A stretch of DNA of 64,000 nucleotides, taken from Apostichopus japonicus. Its lineage: Eukaryota; Echinodermata; Holothuroidea; Aspidochirotida; Stichopodidae. The notes beneath the pieces were generated by a model. The model was not told where the DNA came from and did no database searches. It was given only the letters and a program-made list of their open reading frames with translations. Where the stretch lies: positions 26,799,611-26,863,610 of the forward strand of contig NC_092576.1 of the NCBI RefSeq assembly GCF_037975245.1, written 5' to 3'. How positions within the stretch are numbered: the stretch's first letter is position 1; each line of letters begins with the position of its first letter. Position numbers and translations under genes: made by a program. Below are positions 59,801 to 64,000 of this stretch, piece after piece.

Positions 59801-61798
59801 TTCTTCTTTAACTAGCTTAGTCTGTATCACTAATAATGTGAAATTTACTCTAAATTTAATAAGAGTTTTGGGTTATAACGTGTCTGTTACTTATAGGACA
59901 TACACAAGTAACAGACGCCTGTAAGCAGACAACGGAAATATCCGAAAACCTTTAAACCACGTAACTGGCAGAGTATTTTCAACAATTCTAAACGTGATTT
60001 GATTACTTCTAACTATGAAATTTCGCCTCTGTGATATGATTATTCACCACACAAGAAAATGAACGGAAACACATGTAACGATAAGACGAATAAAACAACG
60101 CTATCAATAAGATCTAGTAAGACTTAATACATATTCATGTATTATTTTTTGATGACTAATTCCAATCTAAATCATTTCAACTTCAAACACGCCCCGTTTC
60201 TACTTTCAGAATGAATTATTCACCTACCTTTGTATGTCCTTCCGTTTCGCGATATGAGTCCAGAAGAACAGGTTGGCCATCCATTCCTTTCCATCCGAAC
60301 AACTCTCCGGTTGATTTGAACAACTGGCAGGTATGATTATTATAGACGGATTTCATCTTTATCACCATTCCGTCTCTGAGAATTAATCGAGGCTTTGTAA
60401 GATAACTCACAACGTTAGATGGGAAAACCTCTACGTTGTTTGTTTGTGTAATCCCCACAACATGATGTCCATGGATGTTTACCAAGGTGAGAATTATGTC
60501 ACCTTTATGTAATGTTACCTTTTCTTTCGGTTCAGACCAGTCTGTCTTAGCTACCGCATACCTGAGTGTCATTCCAGCACCTTCAAGACCTTTGTGGTCA
60601 CATAAATCAAACATTGCGCTAGGACATTCTTTCCGAAACCGTACATCTTTAAGTACAGCTACAGCCCCGTCTGTTTGCCTAAAAACGACAAAAACTCGTT
60701 TGCTTTTCAGTAAAATAGTTAACTTGTCTGTGCTTTTAATTTGAGATACTTCTCCCTCGTCTTTAAAATACACGGCTTTACTTAAATACTCCGACCCTAA
60801 AGAGAGAGAAAGAGGTAGAGAAAGAGGCGGAGAGAGAGACAGAAACGAGCTTCTGAAATTAAAGGTTTCATGTCGGTTTGCTTTGCAAACAGTCAAGAGA
60901 TAACAGTTTATTTATTATGAAATATGATAGGAAAAAAGACAACATAATTGAATGCGTATGCTCATGATATGATTTAATGGACATAATATTTTCTACTTGA
61001 CGATGTCAATGGATACTATTTGTTCCCTCATTTGTACTAAAATTTCCTTCTGATCTGCTAGAGATCTGAAGAGACTTAAATTAGGTATATGTCTTGTCTG
61101 ATTGTCCTCAGTTAGTGATAACATCATAGCGGTAGGAGTGATTACATGTGCCGGAATCTACAACTCAATAGGTCGTTTGTTTCAAATATATAGCGTAAAA
61201 TCAACACTTAGCTCACTTGGCGGAAGCTTTGGTGTAACCACAATATAGTTAGGAAGTAAACATCATGTCGACACAGCAGCATAAGCTAGAAGTATTATTC
61301 AGCCGAAAATACCAGCAAAGAGGAATTAACACTGAAAATATTATGGACGATGCAGGAGAAAACTAATAAAAAAAACAATTAACACACTGTATGCAACCTA
61401 AATAGACCAAATCAAGCGGTCGAGGGATTGGGGAACACGTAAAACGCTCCTCCCTGTGTTTTAGCTAAACTGAGAATTGAACCTTCACTGGTCAGGAAAT
61501 AAATACTGTAAGAAAGAGAGCCAAAGATGGGGTTTAACACAAGGTATAAAGACATACAAAAGGACGTACACAAACAGACATACATTTTGTTCTAAAGAGT
61601 GTAAAACAGGATGATGGGAGAGAAACAGAAATAAAACAAATTCCAGCTAATTAAAAACCTAAAATTCTCATAATAATATTTCCCATCTACTTGCAGGTTA
61701 TTATGATGTACAAGCTTATGATACTCCTTACTTGACCACGGGATTTGTCTTGCGTTCTTCGATTTTGTGGAACGGATATTACCCCCTCCGGCTGCCAT
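46996..61798 (-). CDS. Death-domain scaffold/adaptor with repeated tyrosine-rich exon pair (12 coding exons)
   Basis: Assembled from splice sites and phase: 61732-61798, 60228-60796, 59630-59722, 57876-57998, 53029-53103, 52501-52563, 51869-51943, 51341-51403, 50709-50783, 50018-50080, 47362-47559, 46996-47100; 1569 nt, 522 aa and a stop. All junctions after exon 1 (phase 1) are phase 0. Order: basic N-terminus (MAAGGGNIRSTKSKNARQ); beta-rich domain with an SH3-like stretch; acidic tyrosine-bearing exons; C-terminal death domain (TAKLLDLWHERNGRNATVG joined to VLVDALLKLHLEESTLLLTD). Death domains mediate homotypic assembly of signalling complexes; tyrosine motifs such as DLYLEV and YYASLNL look like SH2 docking sites. 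A cytoplasmic immune or apoptosis adaptor is the likeliest role, by inference. I do not recognise an orthologue; a CABIT/THEMIS-like reading of exon 2 was considered but not established. An upstream in-frame ATG at 61834 would add 12 residues. Repeated exons may be alternatively spliced. Confidence 0.75.
47362..47559 (-). CDS. Death-domain gene, penultimate exon (death domain helices 1-5)
   Basis: 198 bp, acceptor CTTTTACAG, donor GTATGT, phase 0-0. CVTTPALHQCIAEHLVDEKR, then DEFGKLLKVPKNLRLQIETR, then DDNVIDKTAKLLDLWHERNG, RNATVG. The pattern L......W.......AT is the core of a death domain; the W of LDLWHERNG is the conserved core tryptophan. Confidence 0.85.
50018..50080 (-). CDS. Death-domain gene, type-A exon copy 1
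   Basis: 63 bp, acceptor ACACACTCAG, donor GTAAGA, phase 0-0: IVEEDDHQPSGNAEDGEVES then L. Differs from copies 2 and 3 at four residues while keeping the frame, which argues for selection. Confidence 0.72.
50709..50783 (-). CDS. Death-domain gene, type-B exon copy 1
   Basis: 75 bp, acceptor TTGTAAGCAG, donor GAG/GTAGGG, phase 0-0: NEKPLLPKRSTSYEPIHYTD then DPYQE. The best-preserved splice signals of the type-B set. Confidence 0.72.
51341..51403 (-). CDS. Death-domain gene, type-A exon copy 2
   Basis: 63 bp: LVEEVDNQPSGKAEDGEVES then L, acceptor CACACACAG, donor GTAAGA, phase 0-0. Confidence 0.65.
51869..51943 (-). CDS. Death-domain gene, type-B exon copy 2
   Basis: 75 bp: NEKPLLPKRSTSYEPIHYTE then DPYIT, donor GTAAAC. 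Differs from the 50709-50783 copy only near the 3' end, where that copy has DDPYQE and a better donor (GTAGGG). If the weak donor fails, the frame reads on into VNFVTKGVAQ. Confidence 0.6.
52501..52563 (-). CDS. Death-domain gene, type-A exon copy 3
   Basis: 63 bp, same as 51341-51403: LVEEVDNQPSGKAEDGEVES then L. Acceptor CACACACAG, donor GTAAGA. Phase 0-0. Confidence 0.65.
53029..53103 (-). CDS. Death-domain gene, type-B exon copy 3
   Basis: 75 bp, identical to 51869-51943 as far as I can read: NEKPLLPKRSTSYEPIHYTE then DPYIT. Acceptor GTAAGCAG, weaker donor GTAAAC. Phase 0-0. Three tyrosines in 25 residues. Confidence 0.6.
53565..53600 (-). pseudogene. Remnant of a type-B exon
   Basis: Minus strand keeps CACTCCTACCGAG/GTAGGGCATTTTCGC, matching the end of exon B and its intron at 50700-50720 (CCTACCAAGAG/GTAGGGAATTTCTGC). 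The first half is gone, so it is not a usable exon. Confidence 0.5.
53792..53833. repeat. (AT)n(TG)n microsatellite
   Basis: About 14 AT followed by 7 TG dinucleotides. Confidence 0.95.
55560..56060 (+). mobile_element. LINE 3' end (RT C-terminus and 3' UTR), in an intron of the death-domain gene
   Basis: Frame 55614-55877: QSLAPDYLTDY, then RSYRTRSS, GKRTFKFSGGRSWSSLPLHL and VNIFKRNMTTYIF. This is the classic CR1/L2-like C-terminal signature (LAP.YL.D ... R..F......WN.LP..L ... FK). It is followed by a 3' UTR with AGCAGTGCTCCTGCACTGAGC and an ATTAAAGATGACAATAAAA end. Antisense to the host gene. 5' truncated. Confidence 0.85.
56217..56700. repeat. 20/22-bp minisatellite with 11 identical core copies
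   Basis: The 20-mer GAGACGTCCGTCGGAACGCG is repeated perfectly 11 times (one register: 56301-56520). Both sides have 22-bp variants with AGCATATA or AACATATA in place of AACGCG, and further right the units decay (CGTACGTCGGAACATAGAGA). All three minus frames are open across it, giving predicted proteins up to 317 aa that I regard as artefacts. Confidence 0.97.
56738..57003. repeat. Dispersed 300-bp repeat, copy 2
   Basis: Same family and orientation as 42530-42860. It starts immediately right of the minisatellite and lacks the TATAAAAG extension. TTGAAGGCGATTTTC is duplicated inside it. Confidence 0.6.
57876..57998 (-). CDS. Death-domain gene, exon 4 (type A-like, acidic)
   Basis: 123 bp, 41 residues, phase 0-0, acceptor AACCACAG, donor GTATGT. 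Very acidic: TEDKDDHEWSEDDVYIAW then ERDDNQGNDDSGYDRP, ending GTVEGL. The ending matches the type A exons (GEVESL), so those look like shortened copies of this exon. Confidence 0.75.
59385..59605. repeat. TA-rich low-complexity tract
   Basis: Runs of (TA)n with TATATATG variants. Open frames of I/Y residues on both strands are meaningless. Confidence 0.9.
59630..59722 (-). CDS. Death-domain gene, exon 3 (type B-like, tyrosine motifs)
   Basis: 93 bp, 31 residues, phase 0 on both sides. Contains EEDLYLEVQPLEKKREEA and YYASLNLTER, two acidic-flanked tyrosines with hydrophobic +3 residues, an ITAM-like layout though with wider spacing than the canonical 6-8. The donor GTAGGC is moderate. Confidence 0.7.
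60228..60796 (-). CDS. Death-domain gene, exon 2: beta-rich domain with SH3-like segment
   Basis: 569 bp; the acceptor follows a long CT tract (TCTCTCTCTTTAG) and the donor is a strong AAG/GTAGGTG. 189 residues. The stretch VTLHKGDIILTLVNIHGHHV with VEVFPSNVVSYL resembles an SH3 fold (L.KGD.I ... G ... FPSNYV). Other beta-like parts: KLTILLKSKRVFVVFRQ and RLILRDGMVIKMKSV. The CT tract upstream translates to a SLSPPLSLPLSL run if the intron is ignored. Confidence 0.85.
61732..61798 (-). CDS. Death-domain gene, coding exon 1
   Basis: 67 nt: MAAGGGNIRSTKSKNARQ then IPWS, phase 1 donor GTAAGG. The next exon opens with two bases that complete an R codon, so phases agree. ATG context AAAATATGG has A at -3. 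Basic and low in structure. Confidence 0.7.
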
Positions 61799-62713
61799 AT
61801 TTTCCAGATGACGTTTCACACGAACGAATAGCACAGTACTGCAATAACGCTGAAATGAAGGGACACTTTTATCTTACAAAAGTGTGAAACGAAAAAAATA
61901 CACAGACTTTGTGAGACCCTGTTTTATATCAGGAAATAAACGTCGAGTTAGGTTTTGCCATAATATAATCCATATGTGCACAGCAAGTGTCAATTTATTT
62001 TATTATGGGCTAATAGTTCTTTTGAATACTAAGCGTTCCAATGCTTTGTTAGCTTCAAAGTTTGTATTGTAGTGAGGCCAAGCTTGAAAGATATGTTGCA
62101 ATCGGGTTTCTCCCAAACATTTTGCGGTACTGCAAGGCGGAACTATGATTACAGAGGTGCCTCCTAACATATTAATATCGACCTCGGTGTGTTTTTGTTG
62201 GGTTGCTGCATTACATTACCCCTTATATATTTATTTATTGATAAAAATAACGACAGTTGCCCTCATTAAAACCACGAAATTTATAATCGCATTACTGATA
62301 TGTTTTTATTTGTCTAAATGAAAACAAGAAGAAGAAATATTTCAGATTTCTTTAGGCTTTATTTCCTTCCAAAACATTAAGTAGGTATATTAATTTACTT
62401 ACGAAATACATATGCCCGGAATTTTTGACACAACATATAATGTTACATGCAATACCTGTGTAAAATAATGAACTAAACAACTGATAAATCAAGGTTGCTG
62501 ATTTCAACAGTACACAGCTGAACAACCCAGACCTTTCTTTTGCAGTATATGGTGAAATAAGAATCATCTCAACTGTGAACAGCCCTCGGCCTATACAAGA
62601 AAGGCTGCCACTGCTGAATCTCCGCTTAAGGAAACCCAGGAAAGCCAAATCTAAAGGAAAAGTTACCAAACAAAATATGGGAACGTATTGGGAGGTTGGT
62701 CGCATAAGGCATT
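61799..62713. other. Upstream of the death-domain gene; no gene recognised
   Basis: Likely holds its 5' UTR and promoter just above 61798. No clear TATA box or repeat. The minus-strand frame at 62352-62705 has hydrophobic stretches but no recognisable family. Confidence 0.4.
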
Positions 62714-63067
62714 GTGCAACGCGAAAATTACGATATCAATCTACTATATAAACTCATTAACTTGAAGATATTTCATTGCGTGACGGGGAGGGGGTACGGA
62801 TCACATTTCTACAGTCACTACGTTTTATGCACATATCCATTATTCATCTCAGCACGAGCTTTCGTGTTCTACTTACCTTACAACGAGCTACTCTTTAATA
62901 GCAATTTTATTGTCCTAATAATATGTCGGTGTCCTAGTAAGACTGCTAATAAGCCTAACGCTAGATGTATAGTCACACATTTTACTGAAAGACGTTTACG
63001 TAATAGATATATGAATAACATGCAGAATCTCTCACCTTTACCAACTGCTACCTTTGTAAATCTTTAA
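62714..63067 (+). pseudogene. Possible LINE ORF1 fragment
   Basis: The C-terminal part, KTANKPNARCIVTHFTERRL then RNRYMNNMQNL, resembles the RNA-binding region of L1/Tx1-type ORF1 proteins (pattern KPR.IIV.FT.R..R). Upstream part of the frame has no similarity. It lies 0.3 kb before the RT remnant, consistent with one internally deleted element, but this is tentative. Confidence 0.35.
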
Positions 63068-63390
63068 AAAGAGAAGGTCACTTAACGTGTGTTGCAGAGA
63101 CATTCTTTATAATTTCAGTGAATAAAACTACTGTTTCACCCCATAGCAAGCACATTCGTTCAATAAACTCGCAGTATGGTTGTTTCTAGAACGCTTATCC
63201 TATCTGGGATTAAGTGTACACTACATTGAAACATTGTTTGAAGGTTGTAGTACGGCAATCACTACAACAGAGCACGGTCGTTCTGGTCAGCATATTCCCA
63301 AAAAACTTCCACTTTTAATAAAGGAATAGTGCCTTCTAGTTAATGGGAGATGGTCCATATGGAACTGTATAATGTGGTCAATAGAAGGCA

Positions 63391-64000
63391 CTTAAGATTA
63401 CTTGGATTCGTAGATTGCTTAAATATAACATTGACAGTAAGGTGTATAATTTATATAAACTGAATACTCCTTATTGTAATTTTGATTACTCTTCTGGGAT
63501 AGAGTTATTAAAGAAAGTAAAAATACCTTTTGGAAAGGTGTTTTTCAGACTGGAAAGATTTCACCGTTTCGCTGAAGCCCCAAAATATTCATGATGTTTT
63601 AAGGTTCCAGTATTTGGCACAACGAAAAAATTAAGGTGGGTAATACATGCATTTTGTATATAGATTGGCAAAAACATGGTATATTATATGTTAACGATCT
63701 GATACAGTTTAAGGTGAGTTCTTATCTGCTGATGAGAGTTATACAAAATATGATGTGAGAACAAATTTTCTTCATGTGCATGGTATTAAAAAAGCAATAG
63801 AGAAATCCTTTTCTGATCTAAAAGGCCATATAAATATTTCTCTTGCACTCCCATTTCAAGGCTTTCATATTAAAACTGTTTTTATGGATCCAAAGGTGTA
63901 AAAGGTTTTAAAATATTTTATTAACATATAATAAGGTCCAATATAAATGTATTCAAAAATGGAACATGCTCTTGTCCCCAATTTTGTCTGAAGTAGATTG
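63391..64000 (+). pseudogene. Tx1/L1-type LINE reverse transcriptase C-terminal remnant, frameshifted, runs off the edge
   Basis: Plus strand pieces in successive frames: LKITWIRRLLKYNIDSKVYN (63391 on), NTFWKGVF, WKDFTVSLKPQNIHDVLR, SIWHNEKIKVGNTCILYIDW with QKHGILYVNDLI, DESYTKYDVRTNFLHVHGIK with KAIEKSF, and at the very end KWNMLLSPILSEVDW. Order and spacing (TW.RRL ... W ... SLxxxPIWxN..I ... W...GI..I.DL ... KW) follow the region after the RT domain of Tx1/L1 elements. At least three frameshifts are needed, so it is dead. Confidence 0.75.

Noticed and set aside
60797-60896. Extension of the exon 2 frame upstream into SLSPPLSLPLSL
   Set aside because: It is the intronic polypyrimidine tract before an AG acceptor; splicing to exon 1 fits in phase.

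Overview
This is eukaryotic, intron-rich animal DNA. It has AT-rich introns with GT-AG splice sites, poly(dC)/(dG) runs, tRNA-derived SINEs, LINE 3' ends, hAT-type MITEs and satellite arrays. Gene content and repeat style suggest a marine invertebrate deuterostome, most plausibly an echinoderm (perhaps a sea cucumber); this is an inference, not proven from sequence. There are no bacterial operons, CRISPR arrays or rRNA genes. Genes were found by reading splice sites and codon phase by eye on both strands.

Layout. (1) 1-9457: 5' end of ARHGAP39 (Rho GTPase-activating protein 39, Vilse family) on the minus strand, with a 14-nt first coding exon, the first WW-domain exon, and an intron running off the left edge. 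(2) 9458-19559: intergenic, with a composite hAT-like element (11295-13496), a LINE 3' end, a tRNA-SINE and a minisatellite. (3) 19560-27013: complete HIKESHI (OPI10 family, HSP70 nuclear import) on the minus strand, four coding exons, 199 aa. Its first intron holds a three-deep nest of DNA transposons. (4) 27014-46995: about 20 kb with no firm gene. It holds a 1.3-kb hAT element, a 15-copy satellite of about 179 bp, a decayed paralogous copy of part of the next gene, a second SINE, an interstitial telomere-like tract inside an inverted-repeat element, and an interleaved duplication. (5) 46996-61798: a multi-exon minus-strand gene encoding, in order, a basic N-terminus, a beta-rich domain with an SH3-like stretch, tyrosine-rich acidic exons repeated as an alternating exon pair, and a C-terminal death domain. 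I assemble 12 coding exons with compatible phases (522 aa). (6) 61799-64000: remnants of a Tx1/L1-type LINE running off the right edge.

All three genes are transcribed right to left but are functionally unrelated: cytoskeletal Rho signalling, heat-shock chaperone import, and a death-domain adaptor or scaffold. The most unusual item is the death-domain gene, whose middle part has grown by tandem duplication of a symmetric exon pair. The latest 1160-bp duplication is almost unmutated, and an older copy of the segment lies decayed about 15 kb away. Other leads are a hammerhead-like RNA motif, a conserved internal module shared by several MITEs with different ends, and a satellite whose every unit carries a long-range inverted repeat.
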